Assembly (NCBI GenBank): GCA_022606135.1
Contig: JABYQN010000006.1
Coordinates: 1,054,001 to 1,118,000, forward strand
Direction: 5' to 3'
From: Fomes fomentarius
Taxonomy: Eukaryota; Basidiomycota; Agaricomycetes; Polyporales; Polyporaceae
DNA length: 64,000 nucleotides
Under the pieces are notes generated by a model. The model made no database searches. It saw nothing but the letters and a program-made list of their open reading frames with translations, and was not told the origin of the DNA. Each line of letters opens with the position of its first letter. Within the stretch, counting starts at the first letter, position 1. A program made the translations under genes and the position numbers. This document shows positions 1 to 10,856 of this stretch, one piece after another.

Positions 1-444
1 GACATAGTGACCCTCCATCGACCGGTTCTGAGAGCGAACATGTTCAGTGGGACATTGTCGGGCACGAGAAGCACGCACCTGATTACTCGCGCACACTACA
101 CAAAACAGTGGGCGTGGCTTGTAGCTAGATGGAGTGTGGTTGTGCGGCAGTGTCGCTGAGGACTGGGCTTCATGAGTGAGCTGCTGGTTGGATGCATCGT
201 GTCCTGGGTACTGAGGCGGAGTGGCGGTGGGATAGGGGGGATAGTTCTGCGGGGCAGCAGGTGGCGGGTATCCTTGCGACGTCGATGCTTGCAGAGGTGG
301 TGCTTGGTATGGAGGCGCTTGGTGTAGGGGACCTTGATGCGAAGGACCTTGGGAAGGCCCTGACGGAGTGTTTGAGTGCGACCGCTGCTGAAGACGAGGG
401 TCTTGACGGGCAAGTCGCGGGTCGCGGGCTCTCCTTGGATCCAT
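1..444 (-). CDS. SSU72: SSU72 RNA polymerase II CTD phosphatase, 5' part
   Basis: Ssu72 removes phosphate from Ser5/Ser7 of the RNA polymerase II C-terminal domain and acts in 3'-end processing and termination (family knowledge). Exon 1 (444-79) encodes 122 residues and ends CVVCASNQ. After a 51 bp intron (78-28), exon 2 continues NRSMEGHYV and runs off the window edge. The joined CASNQNRS is the family's C-x5-R phosphatase loop, with Cys as nucleophile. Before this core lies a Pro/Gln/Ser-rich tract of about 110 residues (repeats such as QGPLHQAPPYQAPP). The yeast and animal proteins start almost directly at the catalytic strand, so this extension is unusual. The chosen ATG (444) opens a clean frame, MDPRRARDPRLARQDPRLQQ. 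The C-terminal half is outside the window. Confidence 0.9.
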   Translation of the reverse strand, partial: MDPRRARDPRLARQDPRLQQRSHSNTPSGPSQGPSHQGPLHQAPPYQAPPLQASTSQGYPPPAAPQNYPPYPTATPPQYPGHDASNQQLTHEAQSSATLPHNHTPSSYKPRPLFCVVCASNQVRASRARQCPTEHVRSQNRSMEGHYV

Positions 445-2830
445 GACAAGTTGACCACTGTGACAGGGCGCGTCAGTGGACGCGTACAAGAGAAGACACG
501 CGTCATTAAAGGTTATAAAGCCTCAGCAGTATCTAGAACATTGTGAGTCGTCTTCTCGACCCCGCGTTTTACATTTTTGCAGGTCGAGTACATCCGCTTC
601 CACTCTGAATCATCTCTGGCAAGTAGAGACAAGATTGGTACTCACCTTGAAGATTGTGCAAGAGAGGTATGGATAGATAGCACAGAAGGTGTGATGACTG
701 AAGTCGTGCAGACGCGGCCACTGTCCCCAAACGGCCTTTGGCGGCTGAGTGCTGATTGGTCAGATCCTGCGTGGGAGTATCGGCAACAAGCGGTCTGTGC
801 TCAACGCTCATTTGAACTTCCTCTCGTATGTGACCGTGATGAGTCTCGATGCTGCGCATATCCATAAGTATTTCTTGCAACGCTGGTGCTGCTTGGATTC
901 CATACCTCACTCACTTGGTCCATCGCTTCTCAGCAACAGGAACCACATGCACAATAGGCTAAGCTCTGTGGGGTGGTCTATGTTTGAGTTTGCTCTATGT
1001 CCCTGGCCAACCGTTTGTAATCCTGAGCTCGACAGTTTCAGTGCTACGCCCTGGCTTCAAACCGCGAGTCTTGTCTATAATCCGCGAGTTGGAAATACTC
1101 TCAGGGCCCACCATCTGTGGCTCCGCGCATGTGGATGTTGGCCGAATTGGCGGTAAGGTGCCTACCCATTCATTGAGACGCAACCTAACACACTGCAGGA
1201 TCCGCGGAGATTGGCAATTGGTTTCATCGTGACGTTTTATTCACCCAAAATAGCATGGCCGTCTATGCAGCCACATGGCATTACAACCCTAACTCAGAGG
1301 CTCTCGGCATATGGTTGCCATTGTGCAGTACCGAGATCCGACGCAGCAGGTACCTGCCCCCCCTATACTTAGGTCGTTATACCGCCTTCATCTGCACAAA
1401 GCGCAGGTTGACGGTCGGGCTCGGCATGCAGACAAGTACGCTACCCCAGACCGTCTCATAGTTCTCATGCCCACTGAGGTTGCAGGGCCGCTCGAATCGT
1501 CGAATTTAGGCTGGAGGATCACGACGGTAGCATGTCGGTGGAGGTAGTCAGCCGTTCCGGCGTGCCCTGTACCGGAGACCTCGCCTACCTCATCGCGGCC
1601 TCGTTCTTTCAGGTCTGTTGCTCCCCGACAGCCCACCGACCACGGTCAAGACATCAGCCGTCTCGTCTCATCGTTGCGCTACCATAGTACTTCAGATTGT
1701 CGACGGCTCGCAGCCCCGCTTCGCGCGGAGATTTCGTGAGAGTGACGCTGGTGAGAGATACTTACTCGCAATGACACAGGTGCACTGCGACGAAGCCGCG
1801 CCATCACAGCAAACATAGCCTCCGCGTTAGATCTGCGCGACGATTTATGTGGCTCTGACGTGGTATGTATGTATCTTTGCCGTCTTCTGGATTGCGGCGC
1901 CGCTTTGGCTAACTGACATTTGAGAAGTGCTGACCTGATTCCGTTCGAAGTGCATGCCCGATCGGTATCGCCAGCCTAGGCTTAGACACTCGGGTGCGTC
2001 GGGCGCGCCCACAAAATGGACGACACAGCCTCAGGGCCTCAAGCCATCACGTCTGCACATGGCTAAAATACTCACAAACGTACCCGAAGAAGTGTGTAAT
2101 CAATGTGTATCCGACACAAACCACGATTCGCGGCGCTGCGCATCAAGATGCTCCGCACGTACGTACATGGTATACACCAACACCGTCCCCGGCGGTCTCC
2201 CTGCTGGTTTCTACCGCCACCTCTCGGACCCCCGAATTGTGCGACTCCCACAGCGTCTGATGCTCCTCTGTAGCCCGTTGTCTCCCTTTGCGCCCACGGG
2301 ATGCCGGCTTGCTTCTTGGCGCCAGTGTCCTGACCTGAATTCTGTAGAGCGGCCCTACACCGCCGCCGAGTCGCTCATTGAGTGCTTCGAACGGAGTGAC
2401 GGCAACCGCATTGTCGACATGCATGCGATGGTGACGGTACGTCCTAAACTTATAGGCACAGGGAATTAGATGCGTTTGACCAAAGGGACGGTTGATATCA
2501 CAAGGACCTGTCTTTCCACTTCCCTTTCATCCTTACCATAGAATTGAAACAACATGCGTAGTTGAGACGCTTCAACTTGGCATCTATCCTCATCATGCCT
2601 GTTTCGTGGAACAAACGACTGCTGTCGACTTCCCTCCCAGGCGGTAATTCGAGAAGTAGTCTTCGTCGAGTCGAGTCGATTCCCTCAGTCATGCGGCTTG
2701 TTTACAACACATTCCATGCAAGCTCAGAGCCGGCGAGTCAACAAGCCCGTTTCCGTGACCCGGCTGATGCGTTATGTTACAGGTCTCAGTGCTACCCAGA
2801 TCATCATGTACCCGTTTCAGTTCATCTATA
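445..2830. other. 2.4 kb with no supportable gene
   Basis: This stretch between SSU72 and the dehydrogenase contains only short overlapping ORFs. The longest is 171 codons at 1954-2469 (+). None shows a recognisable domain, intron structure or low-complexity bias typical of the neighbours. I found no long terminal repeats, terminal inverted repeats or transposase-like motifs by eye. It may be the SSU72 promoter plus old, decayed sequence. It is clearly longer than the other intergenic gaps of the window. Confidence 0.5.
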
Positions 2831-4106
2831 CTACTCCAGCCGCTCCCCAACAACCTCCTGGGTGAGGTCGGCACACAACTTCCAGAAGTTGCTAGCAACC
2901 GTCTGGTCCTGCGCCTGGCTGCTTTCCGTGTTCGGCTTACCGTACGGCTCAGTGAAGTACTTGCCCTTCATTGTCGTCAGCAATGCCTATTGACCAATAC
3001 GCCGGTCGCCCACACACCTGGTACTCCTTCCAGTTAGTCTGATTGATGTCCGTGCTCGCCGCAGCCCACAGACTGGCCTCAGCTCCTTCTTCGGCACTCT
3101 TTCCTCCTAGACGGCTGAGCTTGTCCACAACTGACCCCAACTGACCGTACGATTCGCCCCATTCGTTCTGGAGGTCCGTGTCGACCATCCCGGGATGGAC
3201 TGAAATCACGAGTATAGGATGGGTCGAGTTGGTGAGTTTGCGCCGGACTAGCTCCTGTCCGAAAACGATAAGCCCTAGCTTTGTCCGCCCATACCTGAGT
3301 GAAATTCGATCAGCATATACTAGACAGGACATTCGATGCCCATTCGATGCCCACAGTTGCACGCCGTCGCCCTTCTCGTTGATCTCCTCCTTGGACGCGA
3401 ATTTGGTCCCACTCTGAGCGAAGCGATGCATCTCCGAGCTCTGCATCACGATGCGGACCGAAGTAGGCGGGGCGGAGGATGCGGTTTGCTTCATCAGGTC
3501 AAGCAGGCGGAGCACCATAACATAGTGCGCAAGGTTGTTAACCTGCATATATGCGGTCAAAATAATTTCGAAATCTACCCTTCGCGCAATGCCACTCATG
3601 CTCACCTCGAAGTGCCTCTCAATCCCGTCGTCCGTCATGCCAAATGGCGCCTGGCCGATGCCTGCATTCGCAACCAGAATGTCAAGACGGCTCTCCCCTT
3701 GGGCGAACTTCTTCGCCCAGCTATCGACTTTCTTCAGGTGGCTCATGTCCAGCTGGTGATAGACGACGGAGCCGTTTGACCCGCTCTCCTTCAGCGCCTT
3801 GTTGAAGTCTTCTTCGGCCTGCTTGCCATGGTCGGCGTTGGCAGATACGAAGTGTACCTTGGCATTATGCTGAGCGAGAGCGGCGACGTTCCAGAAGCCG
3901 ATCCCTGCGGAACCACCGGTGACAAGTGCGACGCGTCCCGAGAGGTCCGGAATCTGGTTGGGCCTAAAGCGTTTGCTGAGGAGGGTGGCGGGCTTGAGAG
4001 TGTCGGGCATGATGGAAGAAAGCATAGTGCGTGTTTGACACAGGAAGGCTGTCGTACAGACAATCCGGCGAGATGGCAGGGTTGAGATGGCACGAAGGAG
4101 GAACAT
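2831..4106 (-). CDS. Short-chain dehydrogenase/reductase (retinol-dehydrogenase-like)
   Basis: An NAD(P)-dependent oxidoreductase with the classical SDR fold; substrate unknown. The Rossmann motif TGGSAGIG follows GRVALV, the NAG motif is in ILVANAGIG, the catalytic Tyr-Lys pair is YGRTK, and HPGMVDTDL follows. Three introns fit the family frame: 3605-3543, 3354-3295 and 3017-2966. Removing them gives four exons (4106-3606, 3542-3355, 3294-3018, 2965-2831), 366 residues, with C-terminus SNFWKLCADLT...GERLE. The start is uncertain. A TTATAA box at 4134-4139 lies only about 30 bp upstream of ATG 4106, so transcription may begin at or just after it, making ATG 4025 or 4010 (MPDTLKP) likely alternatives. 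Residues 1-27 of the long form are Arg-rich with no acid, as in a mitochondrial presequence. Confidence 0.88.
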
Positions 4107-4133
4107 GGGCAGCCTTTCACAGCAGCTCAGCGG

Positions 4134-4139
4134 TTATAA
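4134..4139 (-). promoter_or_regulatory. TATA box of the SDR gene
   Basis: TTATAA (extended TTTATAACC on the minus strand) lies 28-33 bp upstream of the first in-frame ATG (4106). With the usual TATA-to-start spacing, transcripts would begin near 4105-4110, making that ATG leaderless or excluded. The box is inferred from sequence and distance only. Confidence 0.45.
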
Positions 4140-4530
4140 AGTAGATTCCTATGACGCACTTGTAAGTCTTGCGCCCCACATCGCTGTACAGAATACGGCA
4201 AATCTCTTGCCTTTCTGAGACAGCGACCTGGTCCTTTGCCTGATTGATCCGTCTTTCAAGCTCGTCATACACCTTCATGTATTATAGTAGGTGCTCTATG
4301 AACAACGAATTAGGCCCACCCAGCCACATTGTAGCAAGTCGGCGAGGCCGTCATGGACCGCGATGGCGTCACAAACTGCAGTCATGGACACTGATTGTGA
4401 TGCAATGTGGCAAGAGAGGAGCATCGACGTGATTACCAAAATACGCTGCATCATCACTTTGCATGCGTACGGACAACTAGATCCATCATCTTGAATTGGT
4501 GAGTACGTATGCAGGTGTTGTATGAGTATA

Positions 4531-6060
4531 TCACTGGTCTGACAGGACTGCCTCCAATGTCTCATCATGGTGACGCTCCTGGAGGGCCTTAATAAAGTCC
4601 TGTAGCCCGCCTCCATCCATAACCATTGCGAGATTCTTGACGGACATTCCAAGCCTGTGATCTGTCACTCGGTCCTGTGCGATTCTTGTTAGATGATATC
4701 GTCCCACATGATCGTCAGAACCATTTACCTGGGCATAATTGTATGTCCTGATCTTTTCGCTCCTATCAACACTGCTGACGAGATTACGACGGAGGTCCCG
4801 GCGGTCAAGCATCTCTTGAGTGAGCTTCCGGTCCATTAGACGTGCGCTGAGCACTTGGAATGCTCGTCGTCGATTCTATTGAACCACATGAGTCTCGACC
4901 ACACGGGAGATTATGAGTCCTCATACTTGATGCTGACTTCGCTCATCTTGCATAGACACGGTGATACCGGTTGGCAAGTGTGTCAAACGAACAGCAGATT
5001 CTGTTTTGTTGACGTGCTAATCAGAGGGATTCAGATAGCGCTGGAAGAACGTTCATCCACCCCGAGCTCACCTGTCCACCAGCACCTCTTGACCGCATGA
5101 CCTCGAGTTTGATTTCGTCCATGGTGAATAAATTGTCCTCAGAGGGTTTGTTTTCCGCCTCCTCGTTCAAAGGGAGAACCTATGTTCCGTGAGACATTGA
5201 CTTGAGGAACCTCAATGCATACAACGTACCATAACGCTGACCGTGCTCGTATGCACTCGCCCACTGGCTTCTGTGGCAGGGACCCTCTGCACTCGATGCA
5301 CACCACTCTCCCATCGCAACGCGTCATAGACACCTTTACCCTTGACCTCCATAATCGCGTCCTTGATTCCTCCAATCTCAAGGTTGTTGCTGCTCAACAG
5401 AGTAACGTCCCATCCTTGTGACTGCGCCGCACGGGTGTACATTCGTACCAGGTCGGCGACGAACAGTGCAGATTCAGAGCCTCCAACGCCAGCCCTCAAT
5501 TCAATGATAGCTGACAAGTGAGCTGTTCTGGATGGCGGCACCAGGAGCTTGGGGAAGGTGGACTCGACCATCTGGTTCATGTTCTCTGAGAGCAACGCAT
5601 ATTCCTCTTCAGCCATACTTCGCATGGTTGGATCTGGGTCTTTGAGGAGCGGCAATGTCTCTTGCAGAGACTACCTTGGCGTGCAGTCAATTCCAACTCA
5701 TTGCCATGCAGGACAAGGTGACACGAACCTGCTTAGCGTGTGTCCACTCCGTCCATGCGTTCTGGAGAGGCTCTAGCTCCCGTATCTTCCTCACTTTCTG
5801 TATGTCCTCATCTAAGAGCGCGTCTTCTGATATCTGGAGGCCACATTAGAGTGGAATCCATAAGCTGTGCACGGAGCACGTACCTCGGACTGTAGCCTCC
5901 GCCGCTCTTCGATTCTCCGCTTGACATACTGGATTATAGGTGCATCATCGGCCTGAGGCGCGTTCGTGGGTTGCCTTCTGACTTGTGCTTGTGCAAACGT
6001 AGGTCTGCTGGTCGTGAAGGGCCTAGATAGTCTGACTTGGCGAAGAGCAGGTCGGAACAT
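4531..6060 (-). CDS. MRF1: Mitochondrial peptide chain release factor 1
   Basis: Class I release factor that reads stop codons on the mitoribosome and triggers peptidyl-tRNA hydrolysis. I resolve seven exons: 6060-5884, 5833-5729, 5670-5230, 5179-5072, 5016-4927, 4875-4729 and 4674-4531. All six introns are 50-58 bp and phase 0, giving 403 residues, the usual length. Residues 1-30 ([15 protein letters not shown]...) are Arg-rich without acids, a mitochondrial presequence. The conserved core includes [33 protein letters not shown], and the GGQ loop [17 protein letters not shown], which an intron (5071-5017) cuts exactly after the catalytic GGQ. The tail [17 protein letters not shown] is diagnostic of RF1. 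The ATG lies 295 bp from the divergent gene at 6356. Confidence 0.95.
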
Positions 6061-6355
6061 AGAATCGGAAAAGAGCAAGAGACCCGAGCGCCTTGCACAC
6101 GGCGCAGCCTCTGCAGTGCAATTTCCCTGACTCTTCGACTGCTTCGATGACAGCGCTCTCAGGCAACATTTTGACAACCAGCTACAACAGCCCTATCCTT
6201 TCTGAGTACACATGTCTTAGCTTGTCGAGTGCTGTGGCCCGCCAACGCCAGCCTATTATTGTTGCACGGGACAGGAAGTCATAAATACACAAAATACACT
6301 CCTAAACCCAACTCTCTCTAACATCACGTACCGCTGGAGTGTGGCAGACTCGAAC

Positions 6356-7918
6356 ATGTTCAACAATGCTCCCCTCATCATTCGCATCTCTCAGGACTTC
6401 CAGGACGAGCCGCCAAAGCCGGTGAAGACAGGTCGTCCACGAGAGCGGCCAAAGTCAGACCCATGTCTTCCTGCTCGTCTGCCTTCCTCAGGTGAGTTGC
6501 CTAAGTTGCTATCATAATACTTCAGTGCTGACGTGCATCGAGCATTTATACGGCGGGAGGCGCATGGGATTGCTCCCAGGTCGGTCAAGTCTGAGATTGA
6601 GCGCATCCACAAGGCGTTGGAGGAGATCGCTACTAGCCCCAAGGAGGACGAGCGCGAGCTATCACCGTCACCGCTCAGCCCGAGCTCACCGGAAGCCAGT
6701 GCAAGGACGAGGAAGAAGTCTCTCTTGGACATGATCCCTTCGGCTTTCCAGGCTGCAAAGACACTACGAGGAGCGGCGAGGAAGGATGGTCCATCACGGA
6801 GAGCTCCCGAGGTGCGTTCCTTCTGACCTTTGTATCATACGCAGGCTAATCTCCCTTGGCCAGCCGTATGAAGTGCTACGCGCAATTGAGCGGAAGGATA
6901 TCATGTTCTTGATGGAAGTCCGAGATCGTTCATTCGAGGTTAGTTTGCTTGCAAGTAGTATCTTGACATTTTTTCTCACCCAAGATACTCAAGAGCCTCA
7001 TACGGAAGTCGGGTGACGTGACACCACTCATACACGCTATGCGAATTGAGCATAAGGACGTGGCAATCATCCTTCTCGGCGCGTTCTCTCGTTATATCAA
7101 TCACCTACAGGACGAGGACCTAGAGAAGCCAGAAACGAAGAAGCTTTTAAAGATGTTGAGTGAGTAGTTCATAAGTCTCGCCACGACTGCGAGAGCTGAT
7201 CAGGACCCTTACGAAGGAGTGAACCTGAAGATTGCGATCGACTACGGACTCCAGAAGTCTCAAAAAGACCTCATGGCATCATTCATGCAAACCCTCATCA
7301 TGAGCGAAGGGGATTCCTGGATAGCATTGCAGACAGCCGATGTGGCGGCAGCCCTTCGCATGGGAACCGAAGGAAAGCCTGTCCATAATGCCGAGTCTGC
7401 GGTGAGGAGCTTTGCGACGAAGAATCTTGGGAAAGCCGATTTGATTGCGTCTCTCGAGGATTAGTGCGTAATCTGCCTTGGCCTTTATAATACAGATCCT
7501 TGTCGTTGACCCTCCTTCTACAGCATAGCCAACGCAACCGCTGATCTGGTCATGATGGCTGCCTGGTCGTGTGCTCTATCAGTGATCAAGGCTGAACCGA
7601 TTCCTGTACGTTCAATTAATTTCCGGAAGCGCAGCTCGCTGAAATATACTGTTTAGATATTCTATTTTGCTCGAGATGATCGCGTCTACAAGGCGTTCGC
7701 AGAGCGGTTGGAGAAACATGATGATATCGTTCGGACTAAGCTTGGTAGGCGACTACGTTGGCAGCTGAACGCCCTTCGGACCCATCTCGAGGGACGAAGT
7801 AGGACCTATCGTGTGAGTGGCATATTCCAGTTCGACGCAGACCCTCCTGAACGTGCCCTGGATACAGAGTAAGGTGGAATCATTGGCGAAGGAACTAGAT
7901 GAAGGCGAAGGACCTTAG
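6356..7918 (+). CDS. Conserved protein of unknown function, alpha-helical
   Basis: I recognise this as a type found in agaricomycetes but know no function. Eight exons fit: 6356-6491, 6543-6811, 6864-6938, 6985-7159, 7196-7463, 7524-7605, 7657-7812 and 7868-7918, giving about 403 residues. Residues 1-130 are Pro/Ser/Arg-rich and probably disordered. The rest is helical, with YEVLRAIERKDIMFLMEVRDRSF, PLIHAMRIEHKDVAIILLGAFSRYINHL and DLVMMAAWSCALSVIKAE. The repeated pattern of paired helices is ankyrin- or armadillo-like, but I cannot prove repeats. The intron at 7160-7195 is only 36 bp as placed, so that junction is the least certain. The C-terminus SKVESLAKELDEGEGP assumes a last intron at 7813-7867; without it the protein ends at 7872. 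Confidence 0.75.
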
Positions 7919-8302
7919 TCACTTCACTGGATATGTATGGGACGTTCTACACTAATGTGTATCAACAGGTTGTATAGTATTCTTTCTTGCACGTCTGCCT
8001 ACCCGAGACCGCTCATACAAGGTGCCCTACGGGTCAAAGTTCACACCCGGATAGTGGCGTATTATTGAGCGTACATTGAACACACCTCAGGAGGAGTAAT
8101 ACCTCTTGCAGGTGTCGTGACTGTTTCATAGCCAGTCAACGGTGCTCGTAGAAGGTGCCGTCCGTGTTCAAGAACATCACGCGAGATGCGGCGTATTGTC
8201 GAGTATACATCCTTCACCCTCCCGTGCAAGTAGATAGCTTAGGTGATTACTATTGAATAGGGTAGGTAGTGGATTCCATGTAAGACAGTCCCATGTCATA
8301 GA
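7919..8302. other. Convergent intergenic gap
   Basis: This lies between two convergent stop codons. I see no ORF, repeat or RNA-like signature, and presumably it holds the two 3' ends. Confidence 0.4.
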
Positions 8303-9135
8303 TTACGGAATCAATTTGAGACCCTTGTGCCAACTGTACGCAGCGACAATGGCCAGACTGACGATAGCGGGCAACAGGTTCAACTGTACGACAGCATAGA
8401 TCCAGGCTGTGGCCAGAGGTGGACTCTGGAACGCGGTCACCTGTCATCAAGCACCGAACTATCTGCTCTCGTAGACTTACCTGTCGCATCACTACCAGCC
8501 AGTTGCCGCGGTTCATCAACCATGCCAGGCGGGCGCCAGCCCCTAATGAGAGGCAGAATAAAGCGGATTGTACTCTGCGGTCTTGCTTGTACCGGTTGCC
8601 TGCGAGCATACGTATGGGATGAACAATGGTGTCGTGTGCATCGACATGTCAACAAACTTACTATAGAATATGAACACCGAGATGACTTAACGTCCTTGTT
8701 AGTAGTGCTCGCGCATACGGAACATCAACGTGGACGTACTTGGTACACCCGGGAGCATTCGGTCCAACAGGTCGCGAGTATCTGGCTTCCTCCCATACTG
8801 ATAGTGCACCAGGCTGAATTCAAGTGTCAGCGCACGACAGACAGACGAGAGGGCATCTCCACATACATTTCCATCATGAGGAGCATGAATGACATGGGGA
8901 TAATCAGCATCATTGCGTTGAAAACCTCCTCCGCAAACGGCGACAACCCCTCCTCTTCCTCTTCCTCTGACAATTGCGCGTCCGGAATTGGTATTTGAGG
9001 CTTCTGGTCTCTGGGGACTTGCTTCAGGATGCCGCTCTCGTTGATTATTCGCCATTGCTCCTCCTCCGATATATCAACTGCGGAGCTCTTGCCTCCAGTG
9101 GTCGCGCCTGCGCGGTTCTTGCGATTTCTGGCCAT
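8303..9135 (-). CDS. Small multi-pass membrane protein (DUF7719-like)
   Basis: Five exons (9135-8867, 8813-8740, 8685-8662, 8599-8481, 8440-8303) give 207 residues. The cytosolic-type N-terminus is basic then acidic (MARNRKNRAG ... LSEEEEEEGLSP). About four hydrophobic segments follow: MMLIIPMSFMLLMMEILV, a short one at IISVFIFY, SALFCLSLGAGARLAWLM, and WIYAVVQLNLLPAIVSLAIVAAY. The second to last contains the conserved-looking MNRGNWLVVMRQ. I recall this layout from a fungal family of unknown function (DUF7719), but that name is from memory. Exon 3 is only 24 nt. The last intron (8480-8441) is 40 bp, short for this genome. The gene is divergent from the Faf1-like gene (226 bp between ATGs). 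Confidence 0.8.
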
Positions 9136-9361
9136 TGTCGGTCAAGAAGCGATAGACTCAAGAGAGAGGTGACGCTGCTAGCTACTGCTAGCAACGGAAG
9201 CACGACTGCAGTTCTGCAGGCCAGGCGGTGTCCGGAATCCGGCCCGGCGATTGAAAACTTGTGTTGGTGCTCATGACTTCGACTTCGACACGCTCGCTTC
9301 AGTTCTTTGGTCTTTCGGCCGTCTCGATATCTCACGAGTCTTCTGACAACAGCATTCTGCC

Positions 9362-10548
9362 ATGTCCAACGAAGACCTCCTGAAGATCCTCGAGGCTCAC
9401 GGCCAGCAGTTCCTGCACTCGTTCGACACACCCGTGCATCATGGCAAACGCAAAGACTCGCCGGGAAAGGCCTCAGAACGGATAACGAAGAAGAAAAGAG
9501 TAGAAGAGCAATACAAGGAGGAGTCTGAGGAGGATGAATGGGCCACAAGTGAGAAGGAGGAAGGGGAAGAGGAAGAGGAGGATGATTCCGACGACGACTC
9601 GGAAGCGGGCGGAAGTAGCGATGAAGAGGAGGAAGCTGGTGAGTAATTCCTGTTAACTCACTACATCACTGTCTGAAATAAAAGGCAAGAAGATGATGAC
9701 TTCACCTATGAGACCAGAACACAAAACCGGCAACCAGACGTGGTTGTATTCTCGGAGACGGGAAAAACCGCCCCGATCATCAAAGGGTCGAAGTCAGGCT
9801 TCATGGTGTGTACAACCGTCGCTGAAGAAACGAGGATATCGCGCCTACAAATGTGTTACATAGTCATCTAAAGTGTCGAAGCTCGCGCAAGAAGCGTCCA
9901 ATTCTGCGCGACGGAAAGCGACCTCAGAAGACGAAGACGAGGATCTGTGAGCCGAACACCTGTTGTCCGGAATGCGGTCAAGCTAATCAGTTTTAAGGAC
10001 GAATACCCAAAACGACGCCCTATTACATCGCCTAGTGCACACCAAGCTTCTATCAGGCTCTCTCAACCCCGATCTAGACTTGACACCGGCGAAGAGGAAG
10101 AAGGCCCTCGCTGGTCGCGTCTTGGAGGCTGCTGGCAAAGCAAAGCTAGGTAAAGGCGAGGCAACCGTGCGGCAGGCTGAGCGGAACCGTGCAGCGAAAC
10201 ACGTACGGGACGGTCTGCAGGAGAAGCAGAGGGAACGCCAGCAGAAGCAGCTTGAAGAGGTGAGTTGCTTCTGCAATATCATTCCCGTCTCCTTGGCTCA
10301 CGAGTATCTGCTAGGCAAAACAACTCGGTAATTATCACCCGACGCTGAAGGCACTCTACGACGACTCTTCGCATTCCAAGACACCGAATCGGAAGCGCGA
10401 ACGAGGTTTGAAGATGGGGGTTGGCACGTTCAAGGGCGGCATTCTCCGATTAGGGAAGAACGAGATCAGCGCGGTCGAGGGTCATGGGGGAGGAAGTCGA
10501 GGAAGAGGTCGCGGAAGGGGCGAGCACAAAAGAGGCGGAAAGCGGTGA
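9362..10548 (+). CDS. FAF1: Faf1/C1orf131-like 40S ribosome assembly factor
   Basis: Yeast Faf1 and human C1orf131 are nucleolar components of the small-subunit processome (family knowledge). Five exons (9362-9638, 9690-9805, 9864-9946, 9998-10259, 10315-10548) give 323 residues. The N-terminus MSNEDLLKILEAHGQQFL is followed by a Lys block and a long Glu/Asp run (about residues 55-95). The middle has TPAKRKKALAGRVLEAAGKAKLG and a charged coiled coil up to QKQLEE. The C-terminal signature is LKMGVGTFKGGILRLGKNEI, close to the Faf1/DUF4602 end, then an RG-rich tail (GGGSRGRGRGRGEHKRGGKR). Two acceptors use a second AG downstream of the first (9690, 9998), required by frame. Identity rests mainly on the C-terminal motif. 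Confidence 0.78.
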
Positions 10549-10856
10549 TATCTATGTTGCATACCTCGTACGTGACATGTAGTGGCCTACCGACATATGT
10601 GACATGAGGATCATATGTACATGTGTTCTACATCATACCGACAACGTCCAATAGCAAGAAGAAGGCTCGCAAAGCACAACGATTCAAGGGAAAGAGTCCA
10701 ATATCTCAATCATACTATCTGTCATAGTGTCGTCGACCTGATCGGTCGATGTAAGAACCACTGCTGGTTCCGGAGCCAGAACTGTGCCTGCAGGTGCTCT
10801 ACGTGAAGCACACTATCCGACCAAACCCATATTAAAGAGCATGCTTACCCGTCCCT
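10549..10856. other. Convergent intergenic gap
   Basis: This is about 300 bp between two converging genes. Nothing is recognisable apart from presumed 3' UTRs. Confidence 0.4.

Noticed and set aside
1954..2469. 171-codon ORF in the gene-free stretch
   Set aside because: No domain, no matching exon neighbours, and competing ORFs in other frames; composition looks random.
7813..7872. Read-through C-terminus VSGIFQFDADPPERALDTE of the 6356 gene
   Set aside because: GTGAGT at the boundary and ACAG|AGT downstream give a normal 55 bp intron and a charged helical end that fits better; kept as an alternative in the entry.
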